Shown here one piece after another: positions 41,728 to 52,589 of a DNA stretch of 64,000 bases; the stretch's first letter is position 1; each line of letters begins with the position of its first letter. The translations under genes and the position numbers were made by a program. Under the pieces are notes generated by a model that saw only the letters and a program-made list of their open reading frames with translations, ran no database searches and had not been told where the DNA came from. The DNA is taken from positions 27,787,785 to 27,851,784 of the forward strand of contig OZ038452.1 in assembly GCA_964036195.1 (NCBI GenBank). Reading direction: 5' to 3'. The DNA comes from Sphaerolaimus hirsutus (taxonomy: Eukaryota; Nematoda; Chromadorea; Monhysterida; Sphaerolaimidae).

Positions 41728-42146
41728 CCGTAAATGCTCTAATAATACGACAGTCGTACTATTTTTTTAAGCACATTTTTAGGTGTCGTACTATTGGAGA
41801 TGTCGCATTATTAGAGAGTGTCGCATTATTGTTTTCGTCGAATCAACAACTTCTCGGCCAGTGAATAGTGGCAGTTGTGAGGCGGCTGGCGCCCTTGCGA
41901 ACTGCCGAGCGACTCTTGTGAACTGCCGCCAGCCGCCGCTTTGTCCAAAAGCGCCGAATCCGCGGCTTCCGCAGATTGCCACATCGTTACGGCGCTTTTT
42001 CTTTTTATTTCTCAGGTGTCGCACTATTGAAGAGTGTCGCATTATTGGAGAGTGTCGGATTATTTTCACACAACGTGCCCAAACCTGTCGCACTATTGGA
42101 GATGTCGTATTATTGGAGACCTGTCGTATTATTAGAGCATTTACGG
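41728..42146. mobile_element. CCGTAAATGCTCTAATAA MITE, TA TSD
   Basis: CCGTAAATGCTCTAATAATA and ATTATTAGAGCATTTACGG are exact inverted ends flanked by TA. Units such as GTCGTACTATT/GTCGCATTATTAGAGAG repeat inside, around a GC-rich centre (GGCGGCTGGCGCCC). A diverged relative is at 51306-51747. It lies about 450 bp past the PICK1 stop. Confidence 0.85.
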
Positions 42147-42149
42147 TAC

Positions 42150-42865
42150 CTAGATTTACACTCACCCATTTGTGATTTCTTTAAATATTTGGGCTAGTCA
42201 GCATATCATTTGGAGGTTTTTTTACTTTTTACTGGTTCTTTCTGCTAGCTTTTTTGGTCTCCATTTTGTTTTCTGGTCTCATTTTCGTGCTTTATGGTCA
42301 TTTCTGTGGTGATGTTTTATTGGATTTCAAAATGTTTGGTTGAAAACAGAGAGTGATAAATGAAGAGCTACTCACACTTGAAATATTTTGCAGTGTTTCC
42401 TATTTTTAAATTTTGACAAGATGCCAACGGTCACCTGGGAAATGTATTTACAAGAAAAACTTTTTTTAGAGTTATTACCTAGTTTCCCACACTTTGCGTA
42501 GCTTTATTTGGTCTGTCTAACTTATGGATTTAGTTATGGATTTATTCGAGGAGGGAGTGATTTTTCCCTTGCCCTTCCAACAGCAGAGTTATTTGATGGG
42601 GGGGGGGGCTTATTCAAGACAAACCATGATCCCGCCGGGTCCCGCAAGCAGGATAGCCCAAAGCCGTCATATTTACAAAGAGGACAAACACTGTATCTAG
42701 GTATACACAAGTAAAACTGACATTGTTAATATCATATTACTCTGAATTTTCAGGATTTATGATATCCCGAGTAGGACTCATTATGCATCTAAACCGATTA
42801 TGCATCTAGGCCCATCATGCACCTAATTCAACCCATTATGCATTTAGTCAAATTATGCATTTAAC
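42150..42865. other. Spacer with a MITE fragment
   Basis: Bases 42535-42625 (TTTATTCGAGGAGGG, GGGGGGGGCTTATTCAAG) are a remnant of the CCGTATT superfamily. A short GCATCTA/TATGCATTTA repeat occurs at 42780-42865. No gene is supported. Confidence 0.45.
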
Positions 42866-43367
42866 CAGAGTTATTAAAAGTACTGAACTTTTTTTAAAAA
42901 GTGAACGTAAACAAAGTATTTTTGTTTTACTCGCTCCTGCGTAGGGTTGGGAACACGACCCGACCCGAACCCGATACCCGCACACTTTTTGGAACTGAAA
43001 CCCGATACCCGAACCCGACTCTACTACCCGAACCCGAACCCGATACCCTACCTCAATACCCGAACCCGCACTCAATACCCAAAAATACCCGCAAAAATTT
43101 CCCACAGGTCAATCTTTCAAGCAGTTTGGGAGCATTGTGAATACAACTTCCAGTTGTCTGGTGCTGTTGTAATTTTTACACTTCTAATTGGTTTGTTTCA
43201 ATAAGTTCAGATCTGATTTTACTATGTGCTGCATATCTTCATTCCTATTTGAAAAAATTTGATTCAATTGAGGACAATTCAGATAGCTGCCTATCTCTTG
43301 GCCAATATGGCTACCAGATATTTTGGGTGCACTTGATTCCAGTTTTCTCTTGAAAGTGTGTTCAGTT

Positions 43368-44135
43368 TAGGGTTCAAACGATATATCGTATCGAATATCG
43401 GATATCGACCATTTTTTAATATCGAATATCGATATCGAAAATTTTGAAAAAATATCGAATATCGAATATCGATATCGAAAATTTTGAAAAAATATCGAAT
43501 ATCGATATCGAATATCGACCATTTTTTCGATATATCGAACCTATATTGTGTCCCTAAAAAAGTTATCCTTTTCATTTTGAGATATTTATGATTGATCTGA
43601 TGTGCTTGATCTGATCTGAGAATTGTATTGGATGAGTAAAAGTACAGTACTTATAATGTCATTTTTGTTGGAGCGCTAAATTTGAAGCCAGAAAATGCTG
43701 ATATTCTTATTTTTTCAACATGCCCTTAAGCAATCAGGTTATCAGTATGAACTGTAATATCTACCAATTGTTTTTTGTCTGATACACATTGATTCATCAT
43801 GTTTTTTTCTACATGTTCTACTTTTGAGTGATGTAAACCTTGTTAAAATCACTTGTACCATTTACATTTAACTAAAGAGATGATTAACCATGCGTGCAAC
43901 CACATGAAAATACAATATGTCACTTGAAATATGCCTTGCTATACCAAAAGCAAATCGCAATATCGAATATCGAAAATATCGAAATATCGAATATCGAATA
44001 TCGACCATTTTTAAATATCGAATATCGAATATCAATATCGAGGTTCCATATCGTATCGATATCGAATATCAAGTTTCAGAAAAAAATATCGAATATCGAA
44101 TATCGATATCGAAAAGTCATATCGTTTGAACCCTA
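43368..44135. mobile_element. ATATCG-array hAT-like element, 8-bp TSD
   Basis: It starts TAGGGTTCAAACGATAT and ends ATATCGTTTGAACCCTA, with the exact TSD GTTCAGTT (43360-43367 and 44136-44143). AATATCGAATATCGATATCG arrays lie at both ends around a 380-base core that differs from the GGGATC core. The outer 13 bases are identical to the GGGATC family. Confidence 0.92.
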
Positions 44136-44411
44136 GTTCAGTTGCACTGGTTCAGTGAGGTAGACAATCTGACTGGGTGCACTGCCTGGCACGGTGCCAG
44201 AGCAACTTAGAAAATGTCGTTTGCTCAACTGCAAAAAGTCCACACAGTTGAGTTTGCAACTATTTTGTAATCAGGCAATGAGAATTCATATCCTGAGTGT
44301 GCCAACAGTTGCACTTTATTGGCATTCTGTGAGACCACTGGAATAATGCCACCATTAACTCCGATGTTTCAAGCACTGTTGAATTTTTATGGTGGGTTTT
44401 GTATATATATA

Positions 44412-44880
44412 CAGTTGTCCCCGGGTTAACGGTTCCCCCGGTTATAGGGTTCCCCGGGTTAATGGGTGGAATTTTGAAAACCGGGGACACGTGTGAAGAA
44501 AATTCCCTGGATTGAAGGTTTCCCCGTATTCCCGGGTTATCGGGTGGGATTTGGGAATTTTTTACCATTTTTATATATAAAATTCCTTCAGTTATCGGGT
44601 ATTCAAGTATAATATAAAACGGGGAATAACATTCGGAATAAAACTGTGCTGTCCGCAGAGTATAAATTTACATATGAACATCATAAATGCACATTTTGAA
44701 CGTTGCACGATTATTGCATATAAAAAGCCTCATGTTCATTATTAGTGATGTGCATAAATGTTGGTACACCATGCGCCAGCACCACAACACTTCTATAGTA
44801 CATTCCCCAGTTATTGGGTTCCCCGCATTTTAGGGTGAGATTTCAAAAATTTACGTCACCCGATAACCCGGGGATGACTG
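44412..44880. mobile_element. Tigger/pogo-like MITE, CAGTTGTCCCC ends, TA TSD
   Basis: CAGTTGTCCCCGGGTTAACG and CGATAACCCGGGGATGACTG are inverted ends flanked by TA. Repeated CCCGGGTTAT/GGTTCCCCG units lie near both ends. The termini and TA site match the pogo/Tigger branch of Tc1/mariner. Confidence 0.8.
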
Positions 44881-44903
44881 TATAGGTATTCTAATTTGCC
44901 ACT

Positions 44904-45207
44904 CACAGCAAAAAATGCGCTGGTGATCTGCCGTGATCTGTGGTGAAGTGCCTTCACGCAGACGCTCGCAGGCACTTCAACGCACTTCACGAATTTCTGA
45001 TTTTTTATTTCTGTAAACAATTTAGTAATAAAATTCGTGAAGTGTCGGTGAAGTGCATTCCATCGGTGATCAGGCGTGATCAGGGTCTGAAGTGTGATCA
45101 CGGGCCGTGAAGTGCCTGGTGATCAGGCGTGATCAGGCTCTGAAGTGTGATCACAAGGGGCACTTCAGACCACTTCAGTGCACTTCACGGGCACATTATT
45201 TGCTGTG
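44904..45207. mobile_element. CACTA-like MITE, CACAGCAAAWAATG ends, 3-bp TSD
   Basis: CACAGCAAAAAATGCGC and GGCACATTATTTGCTGTG are inverted ends with ACT on both sides (44901-44903 and 45208-45210). The interior repeats GTGAAGTGC/GTGATCAGGCG. CACAG termini with a 3-bp duplication fit CMC/EnSpm, but a 3-bp match is weak on its own. Confidence 0.6.
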
Positions 45208-46634
45208 ACTGGTTTTTGCCCAAATAAACAGGTAAAAACTGTGGGTCAAAATGAAACCTGCAAAAACTATGTTACACCATTCTTGGGGCCTCAGCAGCCA
45301 TGGCATGACACTATCCAAAATAACCAAACCATTAAGCGCAATTGCTAAAACTGGAACTGATTACTAAGAATCATTGAAACATATTTCTGCTAGGTTTGCA
45401 GTGCAATGCCTCCAGCAGTTATTACCCAAGTAAATATGTTGAGTAACACAGTGGGTCAATCTGAATCCACCAAAAATATGTTTCAGTATTTTTGGAGGAT
45501 TCAGCCACCATGGTGTGATTGTATCCCACAACCAATGGAGCTATTTTTTATATCACAGTTCAATGGTCATGCGTTTTGCTTGAGCAAGATGATTTTTTTT
45601 TAAATGCTGCATGTGTATTTGCACTTAGTTATACACCTTGTGATAGATACACCACACCATGCTGTATTTTTGTTCAATTACATACCAGATGATTTATTAC
45701 CTGATATCCGAGAATTCTATTACCCGATACCTGACAATTTTATCACCCGATACCCGAGATTTTGACCTGAAAACCCGACCCGATACCCGATCTCAATACC
45801 CGAACCCGAACCCGATACCCGCAAAAATTTTGGAACCGCTACCCGATACCCGATACCCGACCCGAAATTTTTAGGACCCGATACCCGAACCCGAAAATTT
45901 TGAAATTTCCAACCCTACCCCTGCGTAATTGTTCCATCCAATTGCCAGTGATATGCCATCAAAAAAAGTTGTTCACTGCCCAATTAATGATACCTATTTA
46001 ATGGTATAAGGCCATGTGTATACATTTAAAATGCATTTATAGTTTGTCTGAGCACACTGAGCATTGTTTACACTTGTTATTGGATACTTTATGCTCAATT
46101 GATTGGGTGTGCATAGTGTTTCTGAAGCATTTTCTTATATTTACTATTCCAGTGAAAAAAGTTCTGATAAAAACCAGTATTATCAAATAAACATTTGCAG
46201 TTTTCAATGGCAATTCATTACTTGGCCCTGAAGTTATTCAAAAATACTGCCGACATAATTACCTCAACATTTTTGCTAATTTTCGCCCAGCCAGTTAGCA
46301 CCAATCTATCAGTAATGTTGCAGTATGAAAAAAGCAACAACCTCATTCCAGTCATTGTCAAGTGTATCGTTGCACCCACACTAATTTTTGGTGTGTGAGA
46401 CTTTCTTTTTTGGTATATTTAAATATTTACCTGTGAGGTATGGCTGTCTGTAATGCAAACTCAGTAGTGAAGAGGTACTTATCATTAAATGAACAGAAGA
46501 ATATGAATAATTATGGTTGAACTGACCTAAAAAGGGCACTTTCAAAATGCATTTCATGGCCCCCATGTTTGATGATTTTAGGGGCTGTACTTGAAAATAT
46601 TGAACCGTGCAAATGGTGACACAGTTGCAAGCAG

Positions 46635-47006
46635 GGGTCTCCAATAGGGGCTGGGGGTAACCCTCCTCAAACAAGGTCTGCTATCTAGCTTTCAGCTAGG
46701 TATATATCAGGCATGAGGCTAAAAATTTTTTTGCTTGTGTCCTCTGAGTCCCCCCCACCCCCAAATCACTTAGCTAGCTATATATATGTGGAGCAAATTT
46801 TGAGTGATTTTTGCCCAACTTTCACTCAAAATTGCTAATTTTTGCTTGATTTTGCAAATTTTCACCTTCAAATCTATTTATGCTATAATCGCAAAATTGA
46901 AGCCCCATGAGCCCCCTGAACTCCCCCAACATTTTTTAGCTATCTCCATCAGATGAGCGATTTGCTATCTATCCAGCCCCTGCAAAGGGCAGAATACTGA
47001 AGACAC
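46635..47006. mobile_element. Old CTATC-type hAT MITE in receptor intron
   Basis: The left CAGGGGTCTCCAATAGGGG is intact. The interior has AGCTAGCTATATATATG and GCGATTTGCTATCTATCCAG. The right end (ACTGAAGACACGTG) is decayed. Confidence 0.65.
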
Positions 47007-47089
47007 GTGGGTCCAGCTCCACAAGATGCAAAGTTTCAACTTTTTATTTTACTTTTAACCCTGTCACTTTACTCTAACTCTTAACTTTA

Positions 47090-47325
47090 CTCTAACTTAA
47101 AACTTTACTGTTATCTTTGCCACTTGTGGAACTGACACCTGGTGCCAATCCCAAGCCCTGTAAAGTGTAAAATAAAGTGTCAAATGTAAAGTCAAATGCA
47201 AAGTAAAGTGTCAATTGTCATGCAAAGTTCAGTATTAAAATCTTTTCTGTTTTGTTTTGATTGACACTCGACTTTGCATTTGACTTTACATTTGACACTT
47301 TACTTTCACTTTACAGGGCTTGGGA
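47090..47325. repeat. Palindrome with GTAAAGTGTCAAATGTAAAG units
   Basis: TGGTGCCAATCCCAAGCCCT and GTAAAGTGTAAAATAAAGTG on the left mirror CACTTTACAGGGCTTGGGAC on the right. The pattern is the same as at 57.34-57.89 kb. It lies in the receptor intron. Confidence 0.6.
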
Positions 47326-48768
47326 CTGCCCTCTGGTTGCACACACCTCTGAGTACTTTGAAAGCCACTTGTGATTTGCAGGGATTGTATGTAAAATGTT
47401 TGCTGAAATCTACATAACTATCTATATTAAGGAGGATGCTACACTATACAGTATTGTGTATAGTTTGGTCTACATTCTGATAGCAATGAAGGCTCCATTT
47501 ACTTTATCTATCTCATAAAGAAGAATCAGAATGTGAAGCATTGGATATCATTGCTCAGTTTTTTCCACAAACTGGGACTAAAAACAAATACACAAGATAC
47601 AGGGAGTGTCAAAGCATATGCTGGGAAAATTATTTACACTTTTACTGCACTAGGCATTGGTATTTTTTAATGTATGGGTTGCTAGTGGAAAATTTCAGTT
47701 TCTCAGTAATGGAATTTCTTATCCAGATGCAAACAATTCTAACATTAGTAAAATTTTTAATGCAGATGTTCTCTTTCTGGCAGATATTTTTGGCACATTC
47801 ACAACAGAAATGGTCATTATCACATTCCTCTATTATTTTTATGTTATATTTGAAATTATTCATTGTGTTTCTGATGCAATCAGCAAATTCAATTCAGTTG
47901 CAGGCAGTGCCAGCAGTACAGAGTGGAATGAGAGAAATGTTTTCAACAATTTGGTACTGACCCACTACAACTATTGTCATGGCATAAGAAAGCTTAATAT
48001 GCATTTCTCAAATTATTTTCTACTTGTGTACCTCATAGAGGTACCACTTCTGATTTTTGTTGTTTTTACAAGCTTTGGACAAATTTTGAGTGTGTTTGAT
48101 GTCACCTTTAAACCAGATGGATATAGTATCGAAAATCAATTTATTATAATTTCACGAATTTTTGTATCAAGTATGATGTTAATCCCAGCATCAATCGTAG
48201 CTGCTCTATCAAATGAACATGTGCGTAATAAATCATTTTTATTGTAAATATATGAAAAACTCTATGTAATCACTGTAGCATCTCAACTCACAGATATTTG
48301 TTTTTCCACATATTCTTCATGCTAAAGTGAGTCCTGTCAATGTGAATCCACAGGTTGTTTGGTGTGAAATTTTTTAAACATTTTGAATAGAATATTGAAT
48401 ATTTGAATTGAATATTTTGTTATGTATTGTAGCTTAATGCTGAAATGGTTGGTTATTTTACAAGGATGAACTCTATGAGTTTTGCAATCACATGTGGTCA
48501 GATATTTCCAATTACCAAGTCCACATTGCTAACTGTGAGTAGCTTTTCTATGAAGGTATGATACACATTCAGATTATTTTCAATTTCTTTTCAGATGAGT
48601 TCAGTTGTGCTAACTTACATGACACTGCTGTGGCAGCTGAGAATCTAAAGGGGTTTTGGGACTGCTGTCAGATTTATGTATAACTATAAAGTTGCTTATA
48701 GAATTAAATGGGACTGCTTCCTGTCTCAGCCCAACCAATGAAGTTTCTGTGCCCAGTCCTGATGAGGG

Positions 48769-49000
48769 TGTCTGAAGTATTTATTTACAGGAAACGGAAT
48801 GTTTTTGCACTTGCCAGAAAATGGAAACAAAAATGGAACGAAATGCAAACTTGCCAGAAAACCAGAAATGGAAAAACGGAATACCATAATTTCAGCATTT
48901 TTTCATTTCCATCTAAATTTCATATTTCTGTTTTCGATGTTCTGGCCTTTCATTTGTCCGTTTTCTGTTTTCCAGCAAGTGCAAAAAATGCAGGGTGATG
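48769..49000. mobile_element. Degraded CGGAAAA-array element
   Basis: GGAAACGGAATG, CCAGAAAATGGAAAC and TCCGTTTTCTGTTTTCCAGC units occur in opposite orientations between GAGGGTGTCTG and CAGGGTGATG. The ends have decayed and no TSD is readable. Confidence 0.45.
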
Positions 49001-49401
49001 CAGTCCATTAGTTCAAGTGCTTTTGTTTTAAATTACAATGTCATTTGAAACTTTATTTCATCTCTCTGCCATACGACGATACTTTTATTATGAGCCAATG
49101 TGATACAATTGAGGTATTTTGCCTAGGCTCAGTTTTTAACATTGGCAGTGACATTACAGATACATTAAATGACCACAATAAATCTGTTGTAAATATGATA
49201 TTGAATTTTGTACTTTATAAGATTTTTCCCCACTTTGAAACTACAATGTAACTAAAAACTGCCAGAAATAAAAAGTGTCAAATTGAAAAATTCCTTTCAA
49301 ATAGAGACTTATTTTTTCATCAAAAAGAGACAATATCTGTTTACCTTTCTCTAAGCATTATTAGTCCTACAAATGTGCTCGGGTGTTCCTCACTCACATA
49401 C

Positions 49402-50884
49402 CGTAAATGAGGCATCTAGTTCCGAATGTCGGTAAAGACCAAAGTGTAAAAAAATGAGTTAAGTGCGGATCTGTGATAAGTGCACTTATTTCTTCATGAT
49501 AGCAAAAGAATTTAATCAATATCTTATACCGTTCCCGAGATATATATATGCCGATTTTTAGAAAAAAACAAAAAAAATCATCTGAAACAGGGTATCTCCA
49601 CCCTCAAATTGGAAAAAATTCACTCGAAACTAGGGTTCAAACGGGATCCCGATCCCGATCCCGGATCCCGTGAAATTCCGGGATTTACCAGTCCCGATCC
49701 CGATCCCGATCCCGAAACCCCAATCCCGATCCCGATCCCGATCCCGAAATCTCAAAAATACCAATCCCGATCCCGATCCCGATCCCGAAAGTTTTCAAAT
49801 CCCGATCCCGATCCCGAGAAACTCCCAAGTCCGGGATCCCGATCCCGGAAAAATTAGTGGAAATTATAAAAAGTGAAATAATGACGCTTTTGCATTCAAA
49901 AAAGTGGATGCAAACCCCCAGCGTCAATTTTATGCCACTTTTCTGGCATCCAACAGTGTTTTGAGACCTTTATGATCAACTGTGAATGCCAGAAAAATGG
50001 CCAAAATATCTATCCCTAGAACCCAATCCCGATCCCGGAAAAATGCCTATCCCAATCCCGATCCCGTGACCCCAATCCCGGCCAATCCCGATCCCGATCC
50101 CGATCCCGAAATCTCAAAAAACCAATCCCGATCCCGATCCCGATCCCGAAACCGCAATCCCGATCCCGATCCCGATCCCGAAATCTCAAAAAGTGAATCC
50201 CGATCCCGATCCCGATCCCGAAAAGTCAATCCCGTTTGAACCCTACTCGAAACAGGGTATCTCCAAAAAGAGCCACCAAAAATTTCACTCGAAACAGGGT
50301 ATCTCCACCAACGGAAAAAATCATCCGAATTACGGTATAGATTTGACGCAAACAGTCCAAATTCCCATACAAAACAGAAAAAATCATCCGAATTACGGTA
50401 TAGAATTCCAAACCAGTTTTTGAAAAAAATCATCCGAAACAGGGTATCTCCAAAAAAATCTTTGTCGGAAACAGGGTATCTCCAAAAAGTCTTTGTCCGA
50501 AACAGGGTATCTCCACTGCTCTGGGTAAGAAATTTGCTCTCAAGTGGGGCCATGGGCCAGCAGAACGGCAGCACAACCGGGCCTGTTGATCCCATGGACT
50601 AAGTGGAGATACCCTGTTTCGAGTGATTTTTTTGAAAAAAATCACTCGAAACAGGGTATCTCCACTGAATCTGCTGACCTGCTGTCAATCAAATCATCAT
50701 AACTCTAGCTATATACGCCGGCCGCAGGGTTTAAAATATGGAAAATGTAGACAATTCCATAAGCTTTTCAAAAAGTCTTGGGCAAGACTTGTCACTTTAA
50801 AGTTGCACGCCCGGGCCAACTTTGAATTTTCAAATGCAATTTTGGAAAAACCTAAAATGATGGAGATACCGACATTCGGAACTA
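49402..50884. mobile_element. Palindromic element with TAGTTCCGAATGTCGGTA arms and CGAAACAGGGTATCTCC array
   Basis: TAGTTCCGAATGTCGGTA near 49419 mirrors TACCGACATTCGGAACTA ending at 50884. Units of CGAAACAGGGTATCTCCA repeat at 49580 and 50246-50665, some inverted. It is interrupted by a GGGATC element at 49631 and bounded on the right by a CCGTATT MITE, beyond which the palindrome seems to continue (GATGCCTCA against TGAGGCATC). Confidence 0.55.
49631..50245. mobile_element. GGGATC-array hAT-like element, 8-bp TSD
   Basis: The ends are TAGGGTTCAAACGGGAT and ATCCCGTTTGAACCCTA. The exact TSD is CTCGAAAC (49623-49630 and 50246-50253). The CCCGAT arrays are long and regular, implying a young copy, and flank the shared core (TTTTCTGGCATCCAACAGTG). 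Confidence 0.92.
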
Positions 50885-51301
50885 CCGTATTTACTCGAAT
50901 AATTCCCCCGGGGAATTATTTTTTCGTCAAACATTTTTGAGGGGGGAACTATTCAAGGGGGGGAATTATTCAAGTGGGGGGATTATTATTTCGTCAAAAT
51001 TTTTAGCCATGTTTCTATCACACTAAATACACATCCTGTTTCCATTGGTAGTGCACACTTGCATATTTGAACACCCGATGTACTGCATTTGCATTCAGTG
51101 AATCAAACCACACAGCGGTCTTTTGCTTGGGTTGACTTCATCGATTGTTTATGAAAACAAGGTGCATTAACTACCTTCCATCATTGGGGGGGGGGGGATT
51201 ATTCAAGTGGGGGAATTATTTTTTCCTCACTCGCCTAACAGGGGGGAATTATTCGAGTGGGGGAATTATTCAAGTGGGGGGAATTATTCGAGTAAATACG
51301 G
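50885..51301. mobile_element. CCGTATTTACTCGAATAATT MITE, TA TSD
   Basis: CCGTATTTACTCGAATAATT and AATTATTCGAGTAAATACGG are inverted ends flanked by TA. It is a subfamily with ACTCGAATAATTCCCC instead of CCTCGAAATACCCCC. Confidence 0.85.
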
Positions 51302-51305
51302 TAGA

Positions 51306-51747
51306 TGCCTCAAATGCTCCAATAAGGCGACTGTCGGTTTATTGTTTTCAGCACATTTTTGGGGGTCGCATTATTGGAGGGGTCGCTTTATTGGAGAGGG
51401 TCGCATTGTATTTTTCGACACCTCAACTCAACTGTTCATGTAACTCTAGTATGAGCATGACATTGTAAAGAAATATTGCCCTTGCAATATAGCAATATAT
51501 ATCCCTTGTGAATTGCCCGCTGGCTCTGGCGAACTGGCCGCCACCTTGTCCGCCGAATTAGCGTCATCCAAAAATTGCGACATCATTTTCTTACATCCAT
51601 TTTTTGTTTTTCTTTTGGGGTCGCACTATTGAAGGGGTCGCATTATTGGAGAGGGTCGCTTTATACTTACACAACGTGCCAAAGGGGGTCGTACTATTGG
51701 AGAGGTCGCTTTATTGGAGGGGGGTCGTCCTAATAGAGCATTTACGG
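51306..51747. mobile_element. CCGTAAATGCTCTAATAA-type MITE, left end altered
   Basis: AAATGCTCCAATAAGGCGAC on the left pairs with CCTAATAGAGCATTTACGG on the right, followed by TA. GGGTCGCATTATTGGAG units repeat on both sides. The outermost left bases are replaced by GATGCCTC. Confidence 0.65.
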
Positions 51748-51976
51748 TAATCATCAACTTCATATTGCTATACCCATGTACCCTTGATGTACCCCTCTTC
51801 ATACTGCACCAATTTTACTTGTAATGTTTGATGCACTTTTGCTGAAACTATCATGAATTTTTCCTATCATTGAGTGATAAGCACCAAGCATATCCAATCA
51901 CAACATGAAATGAATGTAATGTGTACTCACACACTACTGTTTTTGATTGCTTTTTGATGTAACTGCTTTTTGCAGG

Positions 51977-52290
51977 TGTCTCCAATGGGGTAAGGGTACT
52001 GGTTAATTTCTCAGCTATTTAGCTATCTGGAGAAATTTTTGAGAAATTTTGCTACAATGTTTGTTGAAACTTGCAAATTTTCATGACTTTGTCCATATTT
52101 TCACCTTCAAAGTCGCCAGTTCATGTGTCTTATTGCCTATTTTCAGTCATTTTTTTCTTCTCCCCTTTTCTTCCATGTACACTTGGAAAAAGCCTATATA
52201 TTGAACCCGTGTCAACCCTCACGATGGAGTGATTTGCTTTCTACCCAATTCCTGGGAGGTAAAAATCTAGGATACCCTGGCTTTCTGGTT
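51977..52290. mobile_element. Old CTATC-type hAT MITE
   Basis: CAGGTGTCTCCAATGGGG, TCAGCTATTTAGCTATCTGG, AAAAAGCCTATATATTGAAC and GAGTGATTTGCTTTCTACCC follow the order of the 12021 element, with many changes. Confidence 0.6.
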
Positions 52291-52366
52291 CACTCTGTTG
52301 TGTGAGAACCTCAAGATTGAATGCAATCACAAAGCATCCATGTTAAATCAACACTGAATTACATCA

Positions 52367-52570
52367 TTGACAATGGTGATTAATAAATTCTTCACAGTTA
52401 AAAATTGCAAGGTAGTGGTTGATAAACTTACTTCAATATGTTTGTATCTGTTTGCTTGGCCAGTAAGTATGAATCTACCAGAGATGCTGAAGTACCAACA
52501 GAAGGAAAAACTATTTTCAAGGATTGCCTTCAAGTGGTCTTGTGCTATCATACTTGTTTTAGGTATGTTT
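52367..52570 (+). CDS. First exon of a second gustatory-receptor-like gene
   Basis: Reading from the ATG at 52367, the 68 codons (MTMVINKFFTVKNCKV... ending IILVLG) align with the first exon of the receptor-like gene at 46207. Shared pattern: a hydrophobic stretch, then PVSMNLPEMLKYQ against PVSTNLSVMLQYE. It ends at a GTATGT donor in phase 1. No later exons are visible downstream, because the sequence is occupied by a CGGAAAA element and other insertions. It is either a relict or the start of a gene with a long intron. Confidence 0.55.
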
Positions 52571-52589
52571 TTGTTGTGAAGGGTGCTGC

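Larger units (their letters stand above)
42942..45917. mobile_element. CCCGAA/CCCGATA-array hAT-like element hosting three nested elements
   Basis: The left end TAGGGTTGGGAACACG with a CCCGAACCCGATACCC array lies 2.9 kb from a matching array ending ATTTCCAACCCTA. The flanking octamers CTCCTGCG (42934-42941) and CCCCTGCG (45918-45925) differ by one base. Within it are the ATATCG element, a Tigger-like MITE and a CACTA-like MITE. The core at 45240-45600 contains an imperfect duplication of about 180 bases (GTGGGTCAA, AGCCACCATGG). Confidence 0.75.
46207..48648 (+). pseudogene. Gustatory-receptor-like 7TM gene, one frameshift
   Basis: Four exons are recognised: 46207-46390 (N-terminus, MAIHYLALKLFK...), 47464-48220 (TM segments), 48433-48534 and 48595-48648. 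The end reads GYFTRMNSMSF then SSVVLTYMTLLWQLRI and stop. TYxxxxxQ near the C-terminus is the signature of the insect gustatory/odorant-receptor-like superfamily, and the late-exon structure with phase-0 introns is also typical. LTHYNYCHGIRKLNMHFSNY in the large exon fits the conserved region before TM5. The large exon has one extra base at a run of six T (47663-47668), which shifts the frame between IYTFTALGIGIF and VWVASGKFQF. This may be a real mutation or a homopolymer error. The junction between exons 1 and 2 is uncertain and another exon may be missing. Such proteins are membrane receptors or channels. Confidence 0.75.
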
